A stretch of DNA of 64,000 nucleotides from Bacteroidaceae bacterium (GTDB lineage: Bacteria; Bacteroidota; Bacteroidia; Bacteroidales; Bacteroidaceae), in NCBI GenBank assembly GCA_017622495.1, contig JAGAQY010000051.1, positions 1-64,000 of the forward strand, given 5' to 3'. Position 1 is the first letter of the stretch; each line of letters begins with the position of its first letter. This document shows positions 54,741 to 63,900 of this stretch, piece after piece. The translations under genes and the position numbers were made by a program. The notes beneath the pieces were generated by a model. That model did not search any database. It worked only from the letters and a program-made list of their open reading frames with translations, and was not told where the DNA came from.

Positions 54741-56051
54741 TTACAGCGGATGGTCTTCATGGAATACTCGCATGCGCTCCTCCATCACCTCATACAACTC
54801 GCTTCGCATGCGTGAGGTGCAGGCACGCACGCCCTGCTGCTCACTGCCTGTGGTAGATAGCGATATGCTGCTCACCCCATAGTAGAGGAGTTCGGTGAGG
54901 AGCTCGCCACCCGTCATCTCGCCATAGCCGATGGTGAAGAAGAAACCATCGCCAACGGGCTGGGTGGCATCGTAGTCATATACGACATGGAATCCGTTGT
55001 CGGTAAAGATGCGTTTCATACGTTCAGCGCGTAGCGCATACTCGCGGGTGTCTGCCACAAAATTGATGGTTCCCTCGGTAGAGAGGCGCAGCATCTCGGC
55101 ATAGGCATACTGGGTAGAGGCCGTGCAGCCCGATGTGATCATATATAATATGGAGGCCACGAGAGTTTGCCCGAAGACCCCGGCATCGTGGTAGCGCTCG
55201 GCAAGTGCCGGATAGTGCTTTTCAAACAGCTTGTCGCTGATACAGGTGAGCGCCATGCGCTGCCCGGCATAGCTGAATATCTTCGATGACGACAGCATCA
55301 AGATATAATTGTCTGTGTAGCGGGCCACCGTGGGGGCATAGGGTGGCTCGAAGGGATGCCCCATATCGCGGCGGAAGTCCATACAGAAGTAGGCCAGATC
55401 CTCCATCACGATGACATCGTACTGCGTAGCCAAACGGCCGATGATAGCCAGTTCCTCCTCCTCAAGGCATATCCAAGCCGGATTGTTCGGGTTGGAGTAG
55501 ATGATGGCCGCTATATCGCCACTTTTGAGAATGCTCTCGAGCTTGTCGTGCAGGGCCGCACCGCGGTAGTGGTAGATGTCAAATTCCTCCCACTCGGCCC
55601 CGATGATGCGCAGCTGCGACTTCTGGATGGGGAATCCCGGGTCGATGAAGAGTACCTTGTTCTTGCCGGGGATACGCTGGGTGCAGGCAATAAACGAGCC
55701 ATACGAGCCTGCCACACTGCCTGTTGTAGGCACGCAGGAGCGCGGTGTGATGTCGATGTCGAGGAAGGCCTTCACAAAGCGTGAAGCAGCCTCCTTCAGT
55801 TCGGGAACACCATCGGCAGCGGGATACTGCGACCCCACGCCACGGTCAAGAGCCGCCTTCTCGGCCTCTACGCCATAGTGGTTGACAGGGAGTCCGGGCG
55901 ACCCTTGGTCCATGCGGATGAAGGGGATGCCTGTCTCGCGCTCGAGGTATTGTGCCATGAGTAGCACCTCGCCGATAGTAGCCGTAGAGAGGTTGGCTAT
56001 ATGAAGTTCCTGGGCGGCACGGGCCACCAGTTCTTCGCTGAAGATTTTCAT
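54741..56051 (-). CDS. PLP-dependent class I/II aminotransferase
   Basis: A 436-residue aminotransferase. The PLP lysine is in SSSKIFSYAGQRM (about residue 260). SNPNNPAWICLEEEEL and GSVAGSYGSFIA mark the cofactor cleft. It would convert aromatic amino acids to the 2-oxo acids used by IorAB, which is inferred from its place between iorB and paaK. Substrate choice cannot be read from the sequence. The gap to iorB is 40 bases. Confidence 0.88.
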   Translation of the reverse strand: MKIFSEELVARAAQELHIANLSTATIGEVLLMAQYLERETGIPFIRMDQGSPGLPVNHYGVEAEKAALDRGVGSQYPAADGVPELKEAASRFVKAFLDIDITPRSCVPTTGSVAGSYGSFIACTQRIPGKNKVLFIDPGFPIQKSQLRIIGAEWEEFDIYHYRGAALHDKLESILKSGDIAAIIYSNPNNPAWICLEEEELAIIGRLATQYDVIVMEDLAYFCMDFRRDMGHPFEPPYAPTVARYTDNYILMLSSSKIFSYAGQRMALTCISDKLFEKHYPALAERYHDAGVFGQTLVASILYMITSGCTASTQYAYAEMLRLSTEGTINFVADTREYALRAERMKRIFTDNGFHVVYDYDATQPVGDGFFFTIGYGEMTGGELLTELLYYGVSSISLSTTGSEQQGVRACTSRMRSELYEVMEERMRVFHEDHPL

Positions 56052-56091
56052 GAGAGTTTCTTATTTTGTTTATAGGACGTCCTCGGAGATC

Positions 56092-56667
56092 CTAAGATAT
56101 TATTGCAAGGCCCAAGTCGAAGGCTTTGATATTGTCGGCCACTACCTTTTCACCCTTTGGGGCAAACACGCGGGCTATGCTCTCGCGCAACTGCTCGGGA
56201 GTGAGTATATCCATATAACGGGCCGACATTCCCAGCAGCACCATGTTGGCACTCTTGGGCAGACTATGCTCCTTGGCCACCTCCTCGATGGGCAAGATGG
56301 CCACGTGTGGCAATGCCGCCAGTTCGGTCATCAAGGCCTCCTCGTCGGGATAGTTGGGTATGTTCTTGAACGGATGCGATGAGCTCACCACCCATCCCTC
56401 GCCATGGAGATAGGGCAGGTAGCGCAAAGCCTCCATCGGCTCCATAGAGATGATGAGGTCGGCAGCACCCTGACGTATCAGGTCGGAGTAGATAGGCTCG
56501 GTCGAGAGGCGCAGGTTTGACTGCACGTCGCCACCACGCTGACTCATGCCGTGCACCTCGGCCTGCTTGAGATGAAGGCCAGCCGCAGTGGCAGCATCGC
56601 CTATGATTGTGGCTATGGTAAGGATACCTTGTCCGCCCACACCTGCCAGTATAATATCTTTCTTCAT
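56092..56667 (-). CDS. iorB: indolepyruvate ferredoxin oxidoreductase, beta subunit
   Basis: A 191-residue gamma-type subunit of the pyruvate:ferredoxin oxidoreductase superfamily. GVGGQGILTIATIIGDAA at the N-terminus is the signature, and VHGMSQRGGDVQSNLRL is typical of IorB. It converts arylpyruvates with CoA and ferredoxin to arylacetyl-CoA, CO2 and reduced ferredoxin, together with IorA. ATG 56667 shares one base with the iorA stop (TAATG), so the subunits are translationally coupled. Confidence 0.93.
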   Translation of the reverse strand: MKKDIILAGVGGQGILTIATIIGDAATAAGLHLKQAEVHGMSQRGGDVQSNLRLSTEPIYSDLIRQGAADLIISMEPMEALRYLPYLHGEGWVVSSSHPFKNIPNYPDEEALMTELAALPHVAILPIEEVAKEHSLPKSANMVLLGMSARYMDILTPEQLRESIARVFAPKGEKVVADNIKAFDLGLAIIS

Positions 56668-58250
56668 TACTTGGTTTTGTTTTGTCTGAGTTTGCGTTTC
56701 AATGTCTGCATACATTCGCGTCGGGGGATGATGACCGATACTCCTTCGTAGTCAATTTCATCACGGATGATACGGGTAATCTCCTCCATATTCTTGGGAA
56801 GGGGCACCACCACACGCACGTGCTCGGGCTCTACACCAAGGCCAAGACAGATGGCCTCAAACTTATTCGTACCTGCCGAGTCCTGTCCGCCCGTCATGGC
56901 TGTGGTCAGGTTGTCAGAGATGACTACCGTGATGCGACTCTTGTCATTCACGGCGTCGAGCAGTCCCGTCATGCCCGAATGAGTAAAGGTAGAGTCGCCG
57001 ATAACGGCTATAGCCGGGTGTACACCTGCATCAGCAGCACCTTTGGCCATGGTGATAGAGGCACCCATATCGACACAGCTGTCGATAGCCCTGAAGGGTG
57101 GCAATGCGCCCAAGGTATAACAACCGATATCGCCGAAGATGCGTGCATCGGGATATTCGGCAGCTACCTTGTTGAGTGCATCGTATACATCACGGTGTCC
57201 ACATCCCTGACACAGAGCTGGCGGGCGCGGCATCACGTTCTGCGCATTGGCATAAGGATGCTCTACACTCACGCCGAGTGCAGCACCCACATTGTCGGGG
57301 GTGAGCTCGCCCATACGGGGCAAGGCTCCTGTGAGACGTCCTATCACGGGATAGTCGGCACCGAGCAGTGCCTTCACCTGTTCCTCTACCATGGGCTGTC
57401 CGTCCTCGGCGATGAGTAACGACTCGCACTGAGCGGCAAATGCCTTGATAGTAGCCTCGGGCAACGGATATTGCGAAACCTTCAAGACAGGGATACCCAG
57501 CTTATGCGGCTCGTTCTCCATCACATAGTTGTAGGCGATACCGCATGCGAGGACACCCAGTTTTGAATTCTGAATTTTGAATTCTGAATTATATGGAGAT
57601 TCCTCGGACTTGGAGAGCAACAAGGCCTGCTTCTCTACCAACGTAGCATACTGCCTACGGGCATTACCTGGGAGCAACACCCAGTGAGTGCGTTCATTAT
57701 CGGGGTTGAGCACATTCTGCCTGAGCGGCTCACGCACAGCAATCTCTGCACGCGAGTGGGCCAAGCGCGTCACCACACGCATGAGCACGGGAAGCTTCAA
57801 CTCCTCAGAGAGTGCATAGGCATAAGGCATCATATCGTAAGCCTCCTGCTGGGTCGACGGCTCCAGTATGGGAATCATCGCAAACTTGCCATAGAAGCGC
57901 GAGTCCTGCTCGTTCTGCGAAGAGTGCATGGAGGGGTCATCGGCTGCCAATACCACCAGACCTCCATTCACACCCGTGATAGCCGAGTTGACAAAGGCGT
58001 CGGCCGCCACGTTCATACCTACATGCTTCATACACACGAGTGAGCGTTTCCCAGCATACGACATGCCCAGTGCAGCCTCCATGGCCGTCTTCTCATTGGT
58101 ACACCAGCGGCTACGCACCTCGGGGGCATGAGCCTGTATATATTCAGTAATCTCGGTTGAGGGCGTACCCGGATAGGCATACACACCGCTAATGCCAGCA
58201 TGCACGGCACCTAAGGCTACGGCCTCGTCTCCTAACAATAATTTCATCAT
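56667..58250 (-). CDS. iorA: indolepyruvate ferredoxin oxidoreductase, alpha subunit
   Basis: A 527-residue TPP-dependent subunit. The TPP site is visible as GDIGCYTLG and IGDSTFTHSGMTGLLDAVNDKSRITVVISDN, and the N-terminal domain as AYPGTPSTEITEYIQ. The chain ends at PRRECMQTLKRK without the C-terminal ferredoxin-like 2[4Fe-4S] domain of the long archaeal enzymes. The residues YNSEFKIQNSKL (about 221-232), between the first and second domains, are encoded by a 28-base tandem repeat. A promoter lies 85 bases upstream. It leads the operon. Confidence 0.92.
   Translation of the reverse strand: MMKLLLGDEAVALGAVHAGISGVYAYPGTPSTEITEYIQAHAPEVRSRWCTNEKTAMEAALGMSYAGKRSLVCMKHVGMNVAADAFVNSAITGVNGGLVVLAADDPSMHSSQNEQDSRFYGKFAMIPILEPSTQQEAYDMMPYAYALSEELKLPVLMRVVTRLAHSRAEIAVREPLRQNVLNPDNERTHWVLLPGNARRQYATLVEKQALLLSKSEESPYNSEFKIQNSKLGVLACGIAYNYVMENEPHKLGIPVLKVSQYPLPEATIKAFAAQCESLLIAEDGQPMVEEQVKALLGADYPVIGRLTGALPRMGELTPDNVGAALGVSVEHPYANAQNVMPRPPALCQGCGHRDVYDALNKVAAEYPDARIFGDIGCYTLGALPPFRAIDSCVDMGASITMAKGAADAGVHPAIAVIGDSTFTHSGMTGLLDAVNDKSRITVVISDNLTTAMTGGQDSAGTNKFEAICLGLGVEPEHVRVVVPLPKNMEEITRIIRDEIDYEGVSVIIPRRECMQTLKRKLRQNKTK
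57561..57588 (-). repeat. two perfect 14-base tandem repeats inside iorA
   Basis: TTTTGAATTCTGAA (57561-57574) is repeated at 57575-57588. The units are like the AATTC microrepeats of the intergenic gaps and encode the NSEFKIQNSKL stretch on the minus strand. Confidence 0.9.
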
Positions 58251-58334
58251 ATATATGTAGTAAATAATACTCTATTCTCTATCTTTTTACCTGTCTGTAC
58301 TTCTGCGAAGTCTACATTTCTATCGTACGACATG

Positions 58335-58366
58335 CAAAAGTAATACTTTTTCCCTATTTCACTAAA
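58335..58366 (-). promoter_or_regulatory. promoter of the ior-aminotransferase-paaK operon
   Basis: On the minus strand TTTA (58363-58366), 20 bases, TACTTTTG (58335-58342). Confidence 0.6.
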
Positions 58367-58517
58367 TATTAATATATATGTTTTAAAATTATTTGAACTA
58401 TAATCCTCCATTATGAGTCACTTATCCTGCAAGATCGGTACGATTGTCCGAGATTTCTCCACGTCTGCTTTCCTTATGTATCGTGAATATGCAAACTATC
58501 GGGCACAATCTCTGCTA

Positions 58518-59804
58518 TTACTTCTTCAGCGAGAAGTCAAAGCGTAGGCCGCCGTCGGGGCGATTGGTGGCGGTGATGGTGCCTCCGTGAAACTGTACGG
58601 CGTGCTTCACGATGGAGAGTCCGAGCCCTGTACCACCCTTCTGGCGTGAGCGGCCCTTGTCGACCCGATAGAAGCGCTCAAACAGTCGGGTGAGCTGCTC
58701 CTCTCCCACTCCACAGCCATCGTCTTCGAAGCGTATGCTGCACTGCTGCTCGTCGTTCGCGGTGAGTGTGATGTAGATGTTACGCCCGCCTGAGTAGGCA
58801 ATGGCATTCTCCGTGAGGTTGCGGAAGATAGAGCCGATGAGCGACAGGTTACCCTCTATGGTTACCTGCTCGGGGAAGTCGGTATGCAGGTATAGGCGCT
58901 CCTCCTCGGGCATGACGTTCAGTTCGCAGGCTATCTCATGGATGATGCTGTTGATGACGACGGGCTCTTTGCCGATGAGTGCGCTGCCATCTTCCATGCG
59001 TGTGATGAGCGACACCTCCTCCAGCAGGCGGCGCAGACGCTCGGTGTTGGTGTAGCAGCGTTCTATGAGTTCCATCTGCTTCTCCTCGCTGAGCGTTATG
59101 CCCGAGAGTAGGGTTTCGAGACACACTTGTATGGAGGCTACGGGAGTCTTGAGCTCGTGGTTGATGTTATTGGTGAGTTGGCGTTTGAGGCGGTTTTTCT
59201 CCTGCTCGGCTTCGTAGTGGTTGACGCGCTCAATGTCCTTGCCCAGCTTACGGGTAGTGAAATAGGCCACGACACTCATGGCCAGGCTGACGGATATCAT
59301 TATCAGCAGAAAAGTCCAGTCGGCTTCGAGCAGGGTGCGCAGGGTACTCGAGTATGGGATGGCTGTGCGCACGACGACCCGTTCGCCCCGCGTGGCAGAG
59401 TAGAAGTACTGCCGCCCGTCGCTGGTGGAGTGGCGCCCTATGTGGTAACCCGAGCCATGCTTGAGGGCAGCTACCACCTCAGGACGGCTGTGGTGATTGT
59501 CGAGCGAGTCTATAGAGATGGTGTTGTCGTAGATGACTGCTCCCGAGAGGGTGATGAGTGTTATGCGCAGGTCGTCGAAGGGTTTCTCATGCGAGGCTAC
59601 ATACTCTTCGTACGGTTCGCCCTCCTCGACGGCCACCAGCAGATGGTGGTTGTACTGTTGCAGTTGGGCGCTCAGGAACTCCGACTTGTACTCCTTCTCC
59701 CTCAGATACTGGAATCCGACGAAGCATAGCACGATAGCCCATGAGAAGGCGATGAGCTGCACGAAGAGCCGTTTGTGAAAGGAGAGCCTATTCGCGGAAG
59801 CCAT
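58518..59804 (-). CDS. sensor histidine kinase
   Basis: A 428-residue membrane kinase. Two membrane segments (about residues 13-33 and 164-186) bracket a periplasmic sensor domain of about 130 residues. Then come the H-box NNINHELKTPVASIQ (phosphoacceptor His about 216), N-box RNLTENAIAYSGG, G1 EDDGCGVGEE and G2 GGTGLGLSIVKHAVQFHGG. The gene start lies 17 bases inside the response regulator gene, so the pair is translationally coupled. The signal is unknown. Confidence 0.94.
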   Translation of the reverse strand: MASANRLSFHKRLFVQLIAFSWAIVLCFVGFQYLREKEYKSEFLSAQLQQYNHHLLVAVEEGEPYEEYVASHEKPFDDLRITLITLSGAVIYDNTISIDSLDNHHSRPEVVAALKHGSGYHIGRHSTSDGRQYFYSATRGERVVVRTAIPYSSTLRTLLEADWTFLLIMISVSLAMSVVAYFTTRKLGKDIERVNHYEAEQEKNRLKRQLTNNINHELKTPVASIQVCLETLLSGITLSEEKQMELIERCYTNTERLRRLLEEVSLITRMEDGSALIGKEPVVINSIIHEIACELNVMPEEERLYLHTDFPEQVTIEGNLSLIGSIFRNLTENAIAYSGGRNIYITLTANDEQQCSIRFEDDGCGVGEEQLTRLFERFYRVDKGRSRQKGGTGLGLSIVKHAVQFHGGTITATNRPDGGLRFDFSLKK

Positions 59805-60480
59805 ATCCGAATCCTGAGCGGGTTACTATATACGCCCCATAGGGGCCAATCTTCGAGCGCAGGCGGGTGATGTTCACGTCGATGGTGCGGTCGAGCACCA
59901 CCACCTCATCGCTCCACACGCGGCTCAGTATCTGTTCGCGCGAGCATATCTTGCCCCGGTGGCTGATGAGATAGGCCAGTAGTTCAAACTCCTTCTTGGC
60001 CAGCTTCACCTCCTCGCCATCCACCGTGCAGCGCTTGAATTCGAGGTCGAGGCACAGCCCCTCCACCTTCAGCACATGAGGTTTTTCCGCTATGGCACTG
60101 CTCTTGTGCCCTGCGGTGCGCCTCAGCACGCTCTTGACCCGTGCGATGACATTGCGCACGGTATAGGGCTTCATGATGTAGTCGTCGGCACCGATGTTGA
60201 GTCCCATCACCATGTCATCTTCCGAGTCGCGTGCCGTGCAGAAGATGATGGGTATATCTGCCGTGGCCACATCGGCCTTCAGCATCTTTGCCATCTTGAT
60301 ACCGCTTATCTCGCCCATCATAATGTCGAGCAGTATCAGCGAATAGCCCTTCAGGTCGTAGGTCAATGCCTCCTCGGCACTGAAGGCAATGTCCACGTCG
60401 TAGCCCTCATTCTCGAGGTTTAGTTTCAGCACCTCGCACAGGGTCTCCTCGTCATCCACTATCAGTATGCGTTCGGCCAT
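59788..60480 (-). CDS. OmpR-family response regulator
   Basis: A 230-residue DNA-binding regulator. The receiver domain has VDDEE and phosphoacceptor D52 (LILLDIMMGEI) with DDYIMKPYT. A winged-helix domain (about residues 130-230) ends with DVNITRLRSKIG and SGFGYGF. It would be phosphorylated by the kinase encoded just downstream. Targets are unknown. Confidence 0.95.
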   Translation of the reverse strand: MAERILIVDDEETLCEVLKLNLENEGYDVDIAFSAEEALTYDLKGYSLILLDIMMGEISGIKMAKMLKADVATADIPIIFCTARDSEDDMVMGLNIGADDYIMKPYTVRNVIARVKSVLRRTAGHKSSAIAEKPHVLKVEGLCLDLEFKRCTVDGEEVKLAKKEFELLAYLISHRGKICSREQILSRVWSDEVVVLDRTIDVNITRLRSKIGPYGAYIVTRSGFGYGFRE

Positions 60481-60596
60481 AGGTTACCATCTTATTATTA
60501 CACTGCGAAGATAGGGAGAAATCTCGACTTTGCGGCCACGCTCGATGAAATTTAACGAAAATGTAACAAATCTTCTGTCCCCAAACGGCCTCATGG

Positions 60597-60804
60597 AACG
60601 AAACGCAAGGAAATCCTGTACAGAAATTTTGTAGCATAATGTAAGGCAAATCCAGCGGTTTGCTTACACGATGTTGGAATCGGAAGTACGCATTTACAAA
60701 CTTAAAAACTCACATTTCGCTTACTTTCTGAAAAATCCTAATCGCTCGTGGCTGCGTTCTTTTTGCTTGGCTTGGGGATTGGGCGGGAAGATTGCAAAGA
60801 TGAG
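60597..60804 (+). repeat. dispersed intergenic element, copy 2
   Basis: Second copy of the element at 46859-47180, without the extra 95 bases. The hairpin block GTAAG...GGTTT...CTTAC is kept. It separates the two-component system from the AT-rich HD-ATPase gene. Confidence 0.85.
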
Positions 60805-60833
60805 AAGGTAAGTAAGAATAAAGAAGGTAAAAA

Positions 60834-60867
60834 TAAAGAAAAACCCCGCACGAATTCAGATGCGGGG
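60834..60867 (-). terminator. terminator of the HD-ATPase gene
   Basis: CCCCGCA/TGCGGGG (60844-60850 with 60861-60867) followed on the minus strand by a long T-rich tail, 60 bases past the stop codon. Confidence 0.8.
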
Positions 60868-60927
60868 CAGGTGTCAATTAAAGACATATGTACCATAATT
60901 GATCAAAGAAGAGTATGGCGTCATAGC

Positions 60928-63900
60928 TCAACAATGACATTGATCTCGTTTTAACTTTATAAAATCACACATCAATCTAATGTAGTCGCCTTTAATTTCG
61001 TCATCTGTCACATTGGCATTTATGTTATACTTCCTAATAATTCCTATCATATATGGAGTGATATAATTGAGCAAGTTTTCTTGAACGTAATCTTTAATTT
61101 TCTGTTCTGGCATATCTTTAGTAATATTTATCAGATTGCCAACCTCATCTTTGTTTGTAAACGGTGAATAAATACAACAAGAACTATATTGAGGATAATG
61201 CTCAAAACTGTTCAGCCAAGGGTTCTTTATAACAATATTAGGGTATTCCTCTAATCCATAAATTGTTTTTCGTGAACATCTATGGTATGTAATATTATCT
61301 AAGTCCATCAAATATCCACTGATGGATTTAACTAGTTTACATTCACTACTTTTTGATGATAATTTCTCCAATTTATAAATTTCACATTCTTTCTCAAACA
61401 AAACAACTTCAGAACAAATAAAATTAAACATAAGGGCATTATGGAGATAACTATCATTCCAAACTACTATATTACCAGTAAGTTTGTCTTTATATTTTCC
61501 TCTGATGCTAACAATTTCCGTTTGTCTGACATTGTTTGTCTCATTTGATTTTAGTCCGCTTACAAGCAACAAGGTAGTTGCTTCAAAAAAACGGTCTGCA
61601 GTTATTGCGTTGTCATCAAATGATATTATTTCACAAGGTATATTGATCTTAGACAAGATAGATTTTTTATAGATGTTTTTATTGTATGCATATGCTGTTA
61701 GACAGTAATTAAGATATTGTAAATCAATGCCTACTTGATACGTTTTGTTTTCGTTCTCATATGCATTCCATTCCTTTATAAAAGTTTCAGAAATCAGGTC
61801 GATTGTTTTAGGAAGTAATACTGATAGCAATGTGCTTGTAACCCATTCTCTACCTTTATAAGTCAAATTATCTCTTGATATATCAACAATAGTATCAGTC
61901 GCTTGATTGTTTAGATTCCATTCGAACCCAAGATATCCAGTTTTCCAATAACCAAAATGTGCGTTCGACACTAATACATCTCTAAGCAATAGCCGTTCAG
62001 GGAGGTTCTTATGGTTTAAGTTATTATTAAACCACAAACTAAACGATGAACCAAATTGTTTTTCAAGAAAATCAAAAACCAATATACCATGTTCATACCT
62101 ATATGAATATTTGTAGTCGCCTTCAATAATAGGCTGTGAAAGTGTATCAGTCAATACTTCATTACTAAAACCACGTTCAAAATTCACTGTACTATAATTG
62201 AAGCAAAGATATTTTACATATCTAAATGTTTTGAAAACAAAGTTATCTATTTTTGCCAAATATATATCATCTCCTTCGCCTCTAAAGGTATCAACCGAAT
62301 CTAAAACTTCCCAACTAAAGGATGTGCCAAATAGTTCTGAGAATTTTTCTTTATTTATATCAATTCTAATAGTTGTTCCCCTTTTCCTTTTAATATTTTC
62401 TTCGACAATGGAACAATACTGATTATCTGCTGCAGTTCTAAAAATAATACGTTTAGTTTTTTCGTTTGGATATGCCGTTTCCACCTCAAATGTTTTTGCC
62501 ACAAAGAAGATTGATTGTAAACCGATTCCAAATGCAGCCGTAGGTCTTAACCAATATGGCATAAGTTTATAGTTTTCTGTATATCCTTGTTCTCCTTGGC
62601 GACTATCACCTACATATTTTGTCATCCTCAACAGCGTGGCTTCAGAAATTCCTGTACCATAATCTTCACATTCGATGTGTATGGTATCTTTCTGTTCATT
62701 TAACCAAGTTATAGTTAAGTTTACAGGATACTGTCGATAAATTGAAGAAGTAATTTCATCAGGGAACTTTATAGAATCCACAGATATGTTTTTATCCCTA
62801 AAATAAGCATCATATAAACCTGCGTTAATATCATTCCACATCTGAATTTTACTGGCATCAAAAGCATTTTGTACAATCTCACGAATAAAAGCAAATCCAG
62901 GTTCCTTATATATACCACCACCTTGTAAGATATTAAACATTTTCTTTTGTGACATTGTGAACTTTAAGTTCAACAATTCAGGACTCGCTTGAATTCCCTT
63001 GTATAAAATCTTTATAGAATCCTTTGTAATAATGGGAGGTAATCCCCCTAAATCAATAGGTGCGATGTTTGGCCATTCCTTACTTTGATTACTAACTTCT
63101 TCTTCTAACCAATCGAACCAATTTCTCGCAACCCTATAAACATTCTCATCTGCACAATCCAATTCTGCTTCTATTTTTGAGGGAGATATAAGCATATGCC
63201 GTACTGAAGCATGTTTTTGTTGATGCAAAACAGATGTTTCGGTCATTTCTTTAATAGAAGCTATAGAGAAAGTGTTAAACCTATTATTGTCAAAATCCAA
63301 CAAATCTCCTAATCGTATCAAACAAGCGATGAAACGAGGATGTATATAGTCTCCTTTATATCCATTAGCCGTTTGATATAATCGAGTCATTACATTATTA
63401 AAACTATCTCCATGTAGCAGTGCGATATCAGCCAATAACTCTATAAAACGATTAGGGAGTTGCTCTGAATAGTAGTTGTCGGCTAATGTTTTAAACTCAT
63501 CGTTATATAAGATGTTATCTGCACTTTGTCTAGCATGCTTGTCTCTAAAAATCTCGGAGGTTAATATTACGACAGCATTCTTAACTTCTAACGCCCATTT
63601 GAAATTATCCTGTTCTAAGTCTTTCGGATTGTTTTTATATGACAATAGCAATTTAGATAATTCAGCTATTACAGAGTCATTGCTATCTGCCAATTTTGTT
63701 AGCGTATCCTTAAAACTATCCTTCTTCCATTCATCTTCGATTATCTTATATGTAAGTACCATACCAATGTCGTGGGTCAAACAGGCCATTAATATAAGGA
63801 ATGTATCCGTTGCTCCTAACCGTTTGATGCGTTCTTCTCCTAATAAGCATTGAATATTATTTACAATAGTCATTGAATGGCTAATATCATGCTTACTATA

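Noticed and set aside
58251..58517. tRNA or small RNA gene in the gap before iorA
   Set aside because: No cloverleaf, no conserved TTCGA arm and no terminator; only the iorA promoter is supported.
63873..63873. Met at this position as the start of the HD-ATPase gene
   Set aside because: The frame stays open upstream to the window edge and encodes the HDISHS motif needed by the HD domain.
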